The position numbers were made by a program, and so were the translations under genes. Shown here piece by piece: positions 38,918-48,592 of a stretch of DNA of 60,000 bases; within the stretch, counting starts at the first letter, position 1, and each line of letters starts with the position of its first letter. Origin of the DNA: Azospirillum brasilense (GTDB lineage Bacteria; Pseudomonadota; Alphaproteobacteria; Azospirillales; Azospirillaceae); NCBI RefSeq assembly GCF_005222205.1, contig NZ_CP032345.1:1-60000 (forward strand), in the 5' to 3' direction. The notes under the pieces were generated by a model, which did not search any database, was not told the DNA's origin, and saw nothing but the letters and a program-made list of their open reading frames with translations.

Positions 38918-39313
38918 ATGCTTCGAACGATGACTGTAGCGACCCTCGCGGTGCTGGCCTTTGCCGCACCCGCCGAAGCGCAGAGGCAGGAATACCCCTC
39001 CTGGGTTTATGAGGAGATGGTCCCGACCGGCCCCCACATGCGCCGCATGGAGGAGGCCCAACCGATTCCCGGGGCGCGGCCGTCCCATTGGGGCGCCATG
39101 GGCAACGGCGAGCAGTTCCGCGCCGGCTCGCGGGGCTACGGCACCGATCCGGCCCGCGCCACCCCGTCCTACTCCCGGACCAATTCGCTGACTCCGCCGG
39201 TCCGCGACGGGCGCGGCGCGGCAACGGCGGCTCGGCGTGGCGGTGGTGGCGACAACGTGCCGGGCACCCCGCGCGAGGTGACGCTCAACCCGGAGTACAA
39301 TTTCGAGCGGTAA
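38918..39313 (+). CDS. Small exported protein of unknown function
   Basis: A 131-residue protein with a clear signal peptide ([22 protein letters not shown]). The mature part contains [20 protein letters not shown] and [20 protein letters not shown] and is rich in Arg, Gly and Pro. GGAAGG lies ten bases before the ATG at 38918. I do not recognise a family. Its 3' end overlaps the end of the ROK kinase gene on the other strand by 29 bases. Confidence 0.65.
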   Translation: MLRTMTVATLAVLAFAAPAEAQRQEYPSWVYEEMVPTGPHMRRMEEAQPIPGARPSHWGAMGNGEQFRAGSRGYGTDPARATPSYSRTNSLTPPVRDGRGAATAARRGGGGDNVPGTPREVTLNPEYNFER

Positions 39314-40253
39314 CCGCGGCCTCCTCGGGGCGCCACAGCCAGGCGGCCCCGCGGACCCCGCTCGAATCGCCATGAATGGCCCGGCGGACCGGCGTGTCCA
39401 AGCTGTCCGTGAACGCCCAGCGCGCGATCGCCGGGGGAAGGGCGGGGTACAGGAACCCTAGGTTCGACAGCCCGCCGCCAAGCACGATGACGTCCGGATC
39501 CAGCACATTGACGATGCCCGCCAGCCCGCGCCCCAGCCGGTCCACCAGCCGGTCGAGGGTGGCGCGGGCCGTGGCGTCACCGCGCTCCGCCAGCGCCGCG
39601 ATGGCTTCCGCCGACAGGTCCGCTCCGGTGACCCGGCGGTGGTCGGCGGCGACGGCGGGGCCGGACACGAAGGTTTCCAGGCAACCGGACTTGCCGCAAT
39701 AGCAGGCCGGGCCGGGCCGCTCCCCGTCGGTGGGCCAGGGCAGGGGATTGTGCCCCCATTCGCCGCCGATGGCGTTGCGGCCGCGCAGCGGACGGCCGTC
39801 CACGACGATTCCCGCCCCGCATCCTGTGCCGAGGATCGCCGCGAAGACCACGCCGCAGCCGGCCCCGGCCCCGTCCGCCGCTTCCGACACGGCCAGACAG
39901 TTGGCGTCGTTCTCGACCCGCACCGGCCGCTTGAGCGCCTCCGCCAGATCGCGGTCGAAGGGCTTGCCGATCAGCCATGTTGAGTTGGCGTTCTTCACCA
40001 GCCCGGTCGCCGGGGAGACGGCGCCGGGAATGCCGATCCCGACGGTGGCGCCCGCCGACCCCGTCGCGCTCTCCAGCCGTGCCACCAGATCGGCGATGGT
40101 CCGCACCGTCGCGTCATAGTCGCCGCGGGGGGTGGGGACGCGGACGCGGGCGCGCTCCTCGCCGGCCGCACCGAGCGCGATCCCTTCCGTCTTGGTGCCG
40201 CCGAGGTCGATTCCGATGCGGATGGCCGAAGGGGTGCCGCCGGTGTGACTCAT
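39285..40253 (-). CDS. ROK-family sugar kinase (fructokinase/GlcNAc kinase-like)
   Basis: A 322-residue ATP-dependent sugar kinase. It begins [20 protein letters not shown], the ROK phosphate-1 motif. The sugar-binding [12 protein letters not shown], the catalytic segment [13 protein letters not shown] and the zinc site [18 protein letters not shown] are all intact. Bacterial members with EWGHNPLPW act on fructose, mannose or N-acetylglucosamine. It phosphorylates a hexose for glycolysis or cell-wall recycling; the sugar cannot be fixed. The start at 40253 is backed by an AGGG site 10 bases upstream. Confidence 0.9.
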   Translation of the reverse strand: MSHTGGTPSAIRIGIDLGGTKTEGIALGAAGEERARVRVPTPRGDYDATVRTIADLVARLESATGSAGATVGIGIPGAVSPATGLVKNANSTWLIGKPFDRDLAEALKRPVRVENDANCLAVSEAADGAGAGCGVVFAAILGTGCGAGIVVDGRPLRGRNAIGGEWGHNPLPWPTDGERPGPACYCGKSGCLETFVSGPAVAADHRRVTGADLSAEAIAALAERGDATARATLDRLVDRLGRGLAGIVNVLDPDVIVLGGGLSNLGFLYPALPPAIARWAFTDSLDTPVRRAIHGDSSGVRGAAWLWRPEEAAVTARNCTPG

Positions 40254-40509
40254 GGAAAAAGGCCCTGAATTGTGGCCCGCGTCACAGACGGAGGCCGATG
40301 CTGTTGCAATACTGGGAAAGACCGGCAACCCGCAAGCCAAGCAACCGTCCGACCTTCCCGGCGACGGCCGCGCCACAGGCTGGGACAAATGGTCTTCGCT
40401 TGGGTGATATGGGTTGACCGTCTGTCGGGATCTTGTAGAACCAGCGTAGGAGAGGGCGTGATCCGTCGGATTCCGCCCGTCAATCAGGGCCACCGGAGCC
40501 GGACCAACG

Positions 40510-41319
40510 ATGAATCGCCAGCGCGCCGCCCATCGCATTCCTTCCTTCACCTTGCGCAGCGCCGCCGCCGTCGGCCTCGCCGTGCTGTTCGCCGGCGCCG
40601 CGCTGCCGGCTGCCGCCAAGGAGGCGGCGAAGCCGGCGGCCGAGAAAACGGCTGCGAAGGCCACCGCGAAGCCGGCCGCCGCCAAGAGCACCGCGTCCAA
40701 GGCCGCCGCAACCAAAGCCGCCGCGGCCAAGCCCGGCGCCTGCTACAGCCGCGCCGAGCACGCCGCGGAGCAGACCATCCGCATGCACACCGAGATGATG
40801 GTGGTCGGGCTGACCTGCCAGCAGGTGAATCCGGACAAGAAGCCCTTCAACCTGTACCAGGACTTCACCGTCAAGAACCGTTCCCTGATCTCCAATTCGG
40901 AAGCGTCGATGATCGACCACTTCCGCAAGAAGGGGGGCGGCAACGCGACGCGGCAGTTCGACATGTTCCGCACCGAACTGGCGAACGAGGTCAGCCGCCG
41001 CGCCGCGGTGATCGGCACCGGGCTGTATTGCGCCAACTTCGTGGACCGCTCCAAGGCGGCGATGGACCTGACGGCGGACGACATCCGCGTCCTGACCGGC
41101 GATGAAAAAAGCGCCGGCCTGATGCATTTGTCGTCAAAGCCGCTGTGCGACGTCCAGGTCGTCAGCAACCCGGACGTGAACTACGACGTGGCCCAGGCCC
41201 CGGCCTCGCGCAGCGGCAGCGCGTCGTCGTCGTCCAAGTCGACCGGCAAGGCGACGGCCAAGGCCCCTGGAAAGCCCAAGGACCCGGCGAAGGCCCAGGT
41301 GGTTTCCGCCAAGCGCTGA
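40510..41319 (+). CDS. Exported protein with Ala/Lys-rich N-terminal region, unknown function
   Basis: A 269-residue protein with a signal peptide (about residues 1-36, [20 protein letters not shown]). An Ala/Lys-rich low-complexity stretch (37-75, histone-H1-like) follows. The central domain (76-225) has four cysteines and motifs such as [47 protein letters not shown] and SKPLCDVQV. The C-terminus is another Ser/Lys/Ala-rich tail. The four cysteines probably form two disulphides. The cationic flanks could bind cell wall, lipopolysaccharide or nucleic acid. I do not recognise the family. Two hairpins follow. Confidence 0.7.
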   Translation: MNRQRAAHRIPSFTLRSAAAVGLAVLFAGAALPAAAKEAAKPAAEKTAAKATAKPAAAKSTASKAAATKAAAAKPGACYSRAEHAAEQTIRMHTEMMVVGLTCQQVNPDKKPFNLYQDFTVKNRSLISNSEASMIDHFRKKGGGNATRQFDMFRTELANEVSRRAAVIGTGLYCANFVDRSKAAMDLTADDIRVLTGDEKSAGLMHLSSKPLCDVQVVSNPDVNYDVAQAPASRSGSASSSSKSTGKATAKAPGKPKDPAKAQVVSAKR

Positions 41320-41381
41320 CCGACCAACATCGATGGTGATGCCGGAGGTCATAGGCGCTCCGGCATCATGCATCGCAGCAG

Positions 41382-41397
41382 TGGCACAGTTGTTGCG
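41382..41397 (+). promoter_or_regulatory. Candidate sigma-54 (RpoN) promoter upstream of liv
   Basis: TGGCAC-N5-TTGC at 41382-41396 followed by G matches the -24/-12 consensus TGGCACG-N4-TTGCW except for C-A at the seventh position and G at W. A transcript would begin near 41408. No NtrC-type enhancer was recognised. Confidence 0.3.
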
Positions 41398-41430
41398 AAG
41401 CCCTCTTCACCACAGTGAAGAGGGCTTTTT
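41398..41430 (+). terminator. Strong terminator after the 40510 gene
   Basis: A 13-base perfect stem, AAGCCCTCTTCAC/GTGAAGAGGGCTT, with a four-base loop followed by TTT, then GATG. Confidence 0.88.
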
Positions 41431-41719
41431 GATGCGGTGCAGTCGCTATGGTAGAAAGCAAGCGCAAAGTTCACGGAACTGACATGAATCGATATTGCAA
41501 ATTCTCGGAAAATTGGTATTACCGCAGATAGAGTGCGGGTTTGCCCTCTTGCTCTGTTGAGAGCCGCTGGGCTAACGTTCCGCTCACACAACAATCTTGG
41601 TCCCGCGCTCAAGAGCCCGGGTAAGCCAATTCGGGGAGTGGCACTTCACGTGACTGGTGTACGAGCGCGCTTGTCTCGCTCGCCGAAGCCTGCGCATCGC
41701 GCCGAGGCGAGGTAAGACA

Positions 41720-42625
<906 letters not shown>

Positions 42626-42629
42626 CGCC

Positions 42630-44147
42630 ATGACCGCGATTTCCCTGTCTTCGCCGCGGGCCATCGCCTGGCCCGCGATCCTGAAGGAGGCGGCGATGAC
42701 CGCCTTCGTCGCCCTTCTCCTGACGATCCCGCTGGTCGGCCTGCGCACGGTGGACCGTCCCACCGGCCTCGGGCTGGAAACCCGCTGGGACGAGGTGGCC
42801 GCCGCCGTCGGTCTGGTCTTCCTCGGCCGTCTCGGCCTCTGCCTGATCCGCGAGGGCCACGCCGTCACCGTCCTGGTGCTGGCCGCCGCCGCCACCGCGG
42901 CGGGCTTCTTCATCGCCATGCCGACGGAGGCCCTGCGGGTCATCCTGATCGCCGGCGGTGCCGTCATCACGATCCGCGCCATCCTGGCGATCCGCACCGG
43001 CCGCTCCAAGCTGTCGCAGGCGGAGCGCGACAAGCGGATGGACCACATCGCGGCGCAGGTGCAGCACGCCTCGCGCTGGCTCGGCCCGATCGCCGTCGTC
43101 GTGGCGCTGGCCTTCCCGTTCACCCCCTTCGCCGACCGCCAGCTTCTGGACATCGGCATCCTGCTGCTGACCTACATCATGCTGGGCTGGGGGTTGAACA
43201 TCGTGGTCGGCCTCGCCGGCCTGCTCGACCTCGGCTATGTGGCCTTCTACGCGGTGGGTGCCTACTCCTACGCGCTGCTGGCCCATTATTTCGGCTTCAG
43301 CTTCTGGGTCTGCCTGCCGCTGGCCGGCTTCCTGGCGGCGATGTCGGGCGTTCTGCTGGGCTTCCCGGTCCTGCGCCTGCGCGGCGACTATTTCGCCATC
43401 GTGACGCTGGGCTTCGGCGAGATCATCCGCATCATCCTGATCAACTGGTACCAGTTCACCGGTGGCCCCAACGGCATCTCCGGCATTCCGCGCCCGAGCT
43501 TCTTCGGCATCGCCGACTTCACGCGGACCCCGGCGGAGGGCACGGCGGCCTTCCACGAGATGTTCGGCCTGGAGTTCAGCCCGCTGCACCGGATCATCTT
43601 CCTTTATTACCTGATCCTGGTGCTGGCCCTGGTGGTGAACCTGTTCACCATGCGCGTCCGCAAGCTGCCGCTGGGCCGCGCCTGGGAGGCGCTGCGCGAG
43701 GACGACATCGCCTGCGCCTCGCTGGGCATCAACCGCACGAACATGAAGCTGGCGGCCTTCGCCATCGCGGCGATGTTCGGCGGCTTCGCCGGCTCCTTCT
43801 TCGCCACCCGCCAGGGCTTCATCAGCCCGGAGAGCTTCACCTTCATCGAATCGGCGATCATCCTCGCCATCGTGGTGCTGGGCGGCATGGGCAGCCAGAT
43901 CGGCGTCGTCGTGGCGACCCTTCTGGTCATCGGCCTGCCGGAAGCCTTCCGTGAACTGGCCGACTACCGCATGCTGGCGTTCGGCATGGGCATGGTGCTG
44001 ATCATGCTGTGGCGTCCGCGCGGCCTGCTGGCCCACCGCGACCCGACCATCCTCCTGCACGGCCGTCCCAAGGGCGGAAGCGGCGGCCCCGCCGCGGGCA
44101 CCGCCGCCGCCGGCGGCCAGGGCATCGCCGGGGGGAGCGCGAAGTGA
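42630..44147 (+). CDS. livM: Branched-chain amino acid ABC permease LivM
   Basis: Second permease (505 residues) of the system. The first 160 residues form an N-terminal extension with several extra helices (the usual LivM core is about 300-420 residues). The core starts [20 protein letters not shown], continues [20 protein letters not shown] and [19 protein letters not shown], and ends with [20 protein letters not shown]. The C-terminus is Gly/Ala-rich. It overlaps livG by one base (TGATG). The extension is shared by several alphaproteobacterial LivM proteins. Confidence 0.93.
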   Translation: MTAISLSSPRAIAWPAILKEAAMTAFVALLLTIPLVGLRTVDRPTGLGLETRWDEVAAAVGLVFLGRLGLCLIREGHAVTVLVLAAAATAAGFFIAMPTEALRVILIAGGAVITIRAILAIRTGRSKLSQAERDKRMDHIAAQVQHASRWLGPIAVVVALAFPFTPFADRQLLDIGILLLTYIMLGWGLNIVVGLAGLLDLGYVAFYAVGAYSYALLAHYFGFSFWVCLPLAGFLAAMSGVLLGFPVLRLRGDYFAIVTLGFGEIIRIILINWYQFTGGPNGISGIPRPSFFGIADFTRTPAEGTAAFHEMFGLEFSPLHRIIFLYYLILVLALVVNLFTMRVRKLPLGRAWEALREDDIACASLGINRTNMKLAAFAIAAMFGGFAGSFFATRQGFISPESFTFIESAIILAIVVLGGMGSQIGVVVATLLVIGLPEAFRELADYRMLAFGMGMVLIMLWRPRGLLAHRDPTILLHGRPKGGSGGPAAGTAAAGGQGIAGGSAK

Positions 44148-45046
44148 TGGAAGCGACAGTGATGACGGGTCATTCCATGACCACCACGCCCCTGCTGACG
44201 GTCGAACACCTCACCATGCGCTTTGGCGGCCTGGTGGCGGTCAACGACGTCTCCTTCTCCGCCAACAACGGCGAGATCACCGCGATCATCGGCCCGAACG
44301 GCGCCGGCAAGACCACGCTGTTCAACTGCATCACCGGCTTCTACACCCCCACGGTGGGCCGGCTGACGCTGCGCCACGCCGACGGGAAGGAGTTCCTGCT
44401 GGAGCGGATGCCGGGCTACCGCATCTCGCAGAAGGCCAGCGTCGCCCGCACCTTCCAGAACATCCGCCTGTTCGGCGGCATGAGCGTCCTGGAGAACCTG
44501 ATCGTCGCCCAGCACAACAAGCTGATCCGCGCGTCGGGCTTCTCCATCGCCGGCCTGCTCGGCCTGCCGTCCTACACCCGGACGGAGCGGGAGGCGGTCG
44601 ATCTGGCCAAATACTGGCTGGACCGCGTCCGCCTTCTGGAGTTCGCGGACTGGGAAGCGGGCAATCTCCCCTACGGCGCCCAGCGCCGGCTGGAGATCGC
44701 CCGAGCCATGTGCACCGAACCGGTGATGCTCTGCCTGGACGAACCGGCGGCGGGCCTCAACCCGCGCGAGTCGGGCGAACTGGCCGATCTGCTCACCTAC
44801 ATCCGCGACGAGCACAAGATCGGTGTTCTGCTGATCGAGCATGACATGAGCGTGGTGATGACCATTTCCGACCATGTCGTGGTGCTGGATTACGGGCGGA
44901 AGATCTCCGACGGCGATCCGGCCTTCGTCAAGAACGACCCGGCGGTGATCCGCGCCTATCTGGGCGAGGAGGAGGACGAGGAACTGCCGCCGGAGATCAA
45001 GGCCGACCTGCCAGAGGTCGCCAAGCGAGCCGAGGAGGGGGCCTGA
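44147..45046 (+). CDS. livG: Branched-chain amino acid ABC ATPase LivG
   Basis: ATP-binding subunit (299 residues). Walker A GPNGAGKTTLFNCITG, the ABC signature LPYGAQRRLEIARAM (a LivG-type variant without LSGGQ), Walker B MLCLDEPAAGLNP and switch histidine LLIEHDMSV are visible. The start used is the ATG at 44147; two in-frame ATGs (44162 and 44177) are close alternatives. The acidic C-terminus (EEEDEELPPEI) is an extra tail. Cytoplasmic, pairs with LivF. Confidence 0.94.
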   Translation: MEATVMTGHSMTTTPLLTVEHLTMRFGGLVAVNDVSFSANNGEITAIIGPNGAGKTTLFNCITGFYTPTVGRLTLRHADGKEFLLERMPGYRISQKASVARTFQNIRLFGGMSVLENLIVAQHNKLIRASGFSIAGLLGLPSYTRTEREAVDLAKYWLDRVRLLEFADWEAGNLPYGAQRRLEIARAMCTEPVMLCLDEPAAGLNPRESGELADLLTYIRDEHKIGVLLIEHDMSVVMTISDHVVVLDYGRKISDGDPAFVKNDPAVIRAYLGEEEDEELPPEIKADLPEVAKRAEEGA

Positions 45047-45049
45047 GCC

Positions 45050-45760
45050 ATGCTGAAGGTATCGGGCGTCCACACCTTCTACGGCGCCATCGAGGCGCTG
45101 AAGGGGGTCGACATCGAGATCGGGGCCGGCGAGATCGTCTCGCTGATCGGCGCCAACGGCGCCGGCAAGTCCACGCTTCTCATGACCATCTGCGGCAGTC
45201 CGCGCGCCCGCATGGGCCGGATCACCTTCGAAGGGCAGGACATCACGCAGATGCCCACCTACGAGCTGGTCCGCCTGGGCATCGCCCAGTCGCCGGAAGG
45301 CCGCCGGATCTTCCCGCGCATGAGCGTGCTGGAGAATCTGCAGATGGGCTCCATCACGGCCAAGCCGGGCAGCTTTGCCAACGAGCTGGAGCGGGTCCTG
45401 ACCCTGTTCCCGCGCCTGAAGGAGCGCATCAGCCAGCGCGCCGGCACCATGTCGGGCGGCGAGCAGCAAATGCTGGCAATTGGCCGCGCGCTGATGAGCC
45501 AGCCGCGGCTGCTGCTTCTCGACGAGCCGTCGCTGGGCCTCGCCCCGCTGGTGGTGAAGCAGATCTTCCAGGCGGTGAAGGACATCAACCGCGAACAGAA
45601 GATGACCGTGTTCATGGTCGAGCAGAACGCCTTCCACGCGCTGAAGCTCGCCCACCGCGGCTATGTGATGGTCAACGGCAAGGTCACCATGTCGGGGACC
45701 GGCGCCGAACTGCTGGCGAACGAGGAAGTTCGCTCGGCCTATCTTGAGGGAGGTCACTGA
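45050..45760 (+). CDS. livF: Branched-chain amino acid ABC ATPase LivF
   Basis: Second ATP-binding subunit (236 residues). Walker A GANGAGKSTLLMTICG, signature TMSGGEQQMLAIGRALM, Walker B LLLLDEPSLGLAP and the switch histidine FMVEQNAFHAL region are present. It follows livG by three bases and shares one base with the next gene (TGATGG), so all are co-translated. Confidence 0.95.
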   Translation: MLKVSGVHTFYGAIEALKGVDIEIGAGEIVSLIGANGAGKSTLLMTICGSPRARMGRITFEGQDITQMPTYELVRLGIAQSPEGRRIFPRMSVLENLQMGSITAKPGSFANELERVLTLFPRLKERISQRAGTMSGGEQQMLAIGRALMSQPRLLLLDEPSLGLAPLVVKQIFQAVKDINREQKMTVFMVEQNAFHALKLAHRGYVMVNGKVTMSGTGAELLANEEVRSAYLEGGH

Positions 45761-46119
45761 TGGACGGTGTTCTCGGGTCCTCCCTGCCGGTGTTCCTGGG
45801 CCTGACGGTCCTGGTGTTCGGCGGCTGCGGCGTTTTGACCGGCCAGACCCTGGCCGAAGGCTGGAAGCCGCTGTCGAGCGCCATCGCCTACTCCATCCTG
45901 CTCGGCTTGGGTGACCGGTTCCTGGTCTGGGGCCTGTTCGGTGGCCAGCTCCTGTCGGTGTATGGATTCGTGGTGCACACCCTGGTGATCGGCGCGATCA
46001 CCCTGACCACGTACCGCATTTCGATGGCGCGCCGGATGGTGTCCCAGTATCCTTGGCTGTACGAGCGTTCCGGACCCTTCGGCTGGCGCGAACGCGTCGG
46101 CGGAACGCTCGCCCAGTGA
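45760..46119 (+). CDS. Small membrane protein of liv clusters (DUF6867-type)
   Basis: A 119-residue protein with three or four hydrophobic helices: LPVFLGLTVLVFGGCGVLTG, SSAIAYSILLGLGDRFLVWG, and SVYGFVVHTLVIGAITLTTY. The C-terminal part (MARRMVSQYPWLYERSGPFG) is soluble and conserved-looking. I recall this as the DUF6867 family found next to liv genes in alphaproteobacteria, but the name should be checked. Its ATG overlaps the livF stop, and the binding-protein gene follows, so it probably belongs to the transporter. Role unknown; candidate for an accessory or regulatory subunit. Confidence 0.8.
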   Translation: MDGVLGSSLPVFLGLTVLVFGGCGVLTGQTLAEGWKPLSSAIAYSILLGLGDRFLVWGLFGGQLLSVYGFVVHTLVIGAITLTTYRISMARRMVSQYPWLYERSGPFGWRERVGGTLAQ

Positions 46120-46165
46120 TTGCGAATTCCATGGGTCTGATCGGGACCAGGACGTGGGCGAAACT

Positions 46166-46194
46166 GTCGCACTTGGCGATGATCGGACTATAGT
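46166..46194 (+). promoter_or_regulatory. Possible promoter of the liv binding-protein gene
   Basis: TATAGT at 46189-46194 resembles a -10 box. The -35 candidate GTCGCA, 17 bases upstream, is poor. It lies 99 bases before the binding-protein start. Confidence 0.25.
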
Positions 46195-46292
46195 GGAACC
46201 TTGTCGGCACCGGCGCCCCCAGCCCTTGGGGGACCGGTGAAAAGGCCCCCGCGGGGCCGGCGTACGACTCATAACAGGGAGCCAACGAAACT

Positions 46293-47393
46293 ATGAACTA
46301 CAAGCTTTCCCTCCTCGTTGCGGTTGCGGCGACCGCTATGACCGCCTCGGTGGCGAAGGCCGACATCGCGGTGGCGACCGCCGGCCCGATCACCGGCCAG
46401 TACGCCACCTTCGGCGAGCAGATGAAGAAGGGCATCGAGCAGGCGGTCGCCGACATCAACGCCGCCGGCGGTGTCCTGGGCCAGAAGCTGAAGCTGGAAG
46501 TGGGCGACGACGCCTGCGATCCGAAGCAGGCCGTCGCCGTGGCGAACCAGCTCGCCAAGGCGGGCGTGAAATTCGTCGCCGGCCACTTCTGCTCGGGCTC
46601 CTCGATCCCGGCCTCGCAGGTCTATGCCGAGGAAGGCGTCCTCCAGATCTCTCCGGCCTCGACCAACCCGAAGCTGACCGAGCAGAACCTGAAGAACGTC
46701 TTCCGCGTTTGCGGCCGCGACGACCAGCAGGGCCAGATCGCCGGCAAGTATCTGCTGGAGAACTACAAGGGCAAGAACGTCGCCATCCTGCACGACAAGT
46801 CGGCCTATGGTAAGGGTCTCGCCGACGAGACGCAGAAGGCGCTGAACGCCGGCGGCCAGAAGGAGAAGATCTACGAGGCCTACACGGCGGGCGAGAAGGA
46901 CTACTCGGCGCTGGTGTCCAAGCTGAAGCAGGAAGCCGTCGACGTCGTCTATGTCGGTGGCTACCACACCGAGGCCGGCCTGCTGGCCCGCCAGATGAAG
47001 GACCAGGGCCTGAACGCCCCGATCGTGTCGGGCGACGCGCTGGTGACCAACGAGTACTGGGCGATCACCGGTCCGGCCGGCGAGAACACCATGATGACGT
47101 TCGGTCCGGACCCGCGCGAGATGCCGGAAGCCAAGGAAGCCGTGGAGAAGTTCCGCAAGGCCGGTTATGAGCCGGAGGGCTACACCCTCTACACCTACGC
47201 CGCCCTGCAGATCTGGGCCGACGCGGTCAAGCAGGCCAACTCCACCGACGCCGCCAAGGTCGCCGAGGTTCTCCGCAAGGGCAACTACAGCACGGTGATC
47301 GGCAAGATCGGCTTCGACGCCAAGGGCGACGTGACCACCCCGGCCTATGTCTGGTACCGCTGGAACAACGGCCAGTACGCCCAGGTCAAGTAA
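46293..47393 (+). CDS. Branched-chain amino acid ABC substrate-binding protein
   Basis: Periplasmic solute-binding protein (366 residues) of the LivJ/LivK type. Signal peptide MNYKLSLLVAVAATAMTASVAKA, cleaved before ADIAV. The mature start IAVATAGPITGQYATFGEQM, then GGVLGQKLKLEVGDDACDPK, FVAGHFCSGSSIPASQVY, LQISPASTNPKLTE and VFRVCGRDDQQGQIAGKYL are typical of the family, with the Cys pair of LivJ (GDDACD and GHFCSG). GGGAG precedes the ATG. It follows the permease/ATPase genes by 173 bases, allowing separate, higher expression. Could bind Leu/Ile/Val or related amino acids. Confidence 0.93.
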   Translation: MNYKLSLLVAVAATAMTASVAKADIAVATAGPITGQYATFGEQMKKGIEQAVADINAAGGVLGQKLKLEVGDDACDPKQAVAVANQLAKAGVKFVAGHFCSGSSIPASQVYAEEGVLQISPASTNPKLTEQNLKNVFRVCGRDDQQGQIAGKYLLENYKGKNVAILHDKSAYGKGLADETQKALNAGGQKEKIYEAYTAGEKDYSALVSKLKQEAVDVVYVGGYHTEAGLLARQMKDQGLNAPIVSGDALVTNEYWAITGPAGENTMMTFGPDPREMPEAKEAVEKFRKAGYEPEGYTLYTYAALQIWADAVKQANSTDAAKVAEVLRKGNYSTVIGKIGFDAKGDVTTPAYVWYRWNNGQYAQVK

Positions 47394-47436
47394 ACCGGGC
47401 GTACCATCCGTTCTCCTTCGGGAAACGAAGTCGCGC

Positions 47437-47466
47437 AAAGGCCCGGCGGGAAACCGCCGGGCCTTT
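47437..47466 (+). terminator. Terminator after the liv binding-protein gene
   Basis: Perfect stem AAAGGCCCGGCGG/CCGCCGGGCCTTT with GAAA tetraloop, followed by T and GCTTG. Confidence 0.92.
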
Positions 47467-47493
47467 TGCTTGTCGCGCTGTCCGGCGGGCGGA

Positions 47494-47757
47494 TCAGAGA
47501 GCGGCGGTTTGCGCGGTCATCGAAGGAGGCATCGGCGCCGTCACCGGCGGCGATGTGGGAGGTGGCGCCGAAGCGGGGGAGCGCTCCGTCAGAAGCCTCT
47601 CCGAAGTGCGCATCACATCCCGCCAGAAGGCGGCGGCGCGCAGGTTGTTGGCAGCCGTGAGCTCGACGAGGCGGACGCGGCTGATGCGGACGGCGGACTC
47701 GCCCAGTTCTTCCACAAGGCGGGTCGCGAACAGGAGCACGTCGTGATCGATTTTCAT
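47494..47757 (-). CDS. Small helical protein, unknown
   Basis: An 87-residue protein starting MKIDHDVLLFATRLVEELGE, then SAVRISRVRLVELTAANNLR and AAAFWRDVMRTSERLL, which looks like a real helical domain with Arg/Glu heptads, ending in a Pro/Ala/Thr-rich tail. Codon use in this frame fits the genome. The ribosome site is weak, so the start is uncertain. No family recognised. Confidence 0.5.
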   Translation of the reverse strand: MKIDHDVLLFATRLVEELGESAVRISRVRLVELTAANNLRAAAFWRDVMRTSERLLTERSPASAPPPTSPPVTAPMPPSMTAQTAAL

Positions 47758-47952
47758 GACGGCATCAACACGCCGGATCGGCGGATTGTTCCGCAGGTGC
47801 GAAGACGGTTGTTGCAGCACCGCTACAGCCCGGTTCCGGTATGCGTGGGACGCGCAACGGACACTCGCCAAACGGGGGCGGTTTGGTGTTTGAATGGTCG
47901 GCCGCACCCGCAGGGTTGGCGGGTTTGACGTTTTGGGTTTTGGAGATCGGAT

Positions 47953-48168
47953 ATGCGCAGAAAGCGCGAAGTCGTCGAAGGCCAGATGTTCCGCAAGTTG
48001 GGGCCCGGCGGAGGCATGTGGCAGGTGATCGCCATCCGCAAGGATGGGCTGGGCACGCAGCACGCCCAGCTGCAGCGGTCCGACGATCACAAGACCTTGA
48101 AAACTCTGGCGGTTTCCACTCTGCTCGATCCCGCGCAATTCGAGATGGTCGCCGAGCCGCAGGACTGA
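47953..48168 (+). CDS. Small conserved-looking protein, unknown
   Basis: A 71-residue protein, MRRKREVVEGQMFRKLGPGG followed by GMWQVIAIRKDGLGTQHAQL and LAVSTLLDPAQFEMVAEPQD. It reads like a small beta-barrel domain (FRKLGPGGGMWQVIAIR). GGAGATCGGAT precedes the ATG. No family name recognised; cytoplasmic by composition. Confidence 0.6.
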   Translation: MRRKREVVEGQMFRKLGPGGGMWQVIAIRKDGLGTQHAQLQRSDDHKTLKTLAVSTLLDPAQFEMVAEPQD

Positions 48169-48592
48169 ACCCGACGGCGGCGCCGCGTCCCTCCATTTTT
48201 TTCCATGAAACCGCGCAAGCGCCGCTCCTGCCGAAGGCAGGGCGCTTGCGCGCGTCCGGTCTGTTGGTCCTATGAGCCAATCCACCCCGAAAGTCATGCA
48301 TTCCATCCAATGGGATTATGAAGAACTCGGCGGGCGATTGCTTCGATATCAAATGAATATGAAGACCAGACCGAACGTTCGGGTAATGCAGAAATGCAAC
48401 ATCCCTGCTCATCTTGTCGCAGAGCTCTTGTGACGGTGGGTGGTTGCTGTTATTTCGAACCCATGACGTTTCATCCGCCGACGGAATGCGGCGGGCTTGC
48501 CCGATGAAGGACGGCGCGTCTCAAGACGCCCGGGCTTCTTTACGGGTCGCTTCGACAGCCCCGGCAACGCCGTGCACAAAGGAAAGAAGAAA
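48169..48592. other. Intergenic region upstream of the OmpA-family gene
   Basis: This 424-base stretch holds a long imperfect hairpin at 48213-48251 (GCGCAAGCGC/GCGCTTGCGC around CCTGCC/GGCAGG) and AT-richer sequence at 48290-48420 where the OmpA promoter probably lies. No convincing gene was seen. Confidence 0.4.

Larger units (their letters stand above)
41320..41719. other. Intergenic region upstream of the liv operon
   Basis: This 400-base stretch carries a hairpin at about 41338-41367 (GATGCCGGA/TCCGGCATC), a strong terminator at 41398-41430 and a sigma-54-like sequence at 41382-41397, followed by about 290 bases without a recognisable gene before livH. It may include a leader region. 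Confidence 0.4.
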
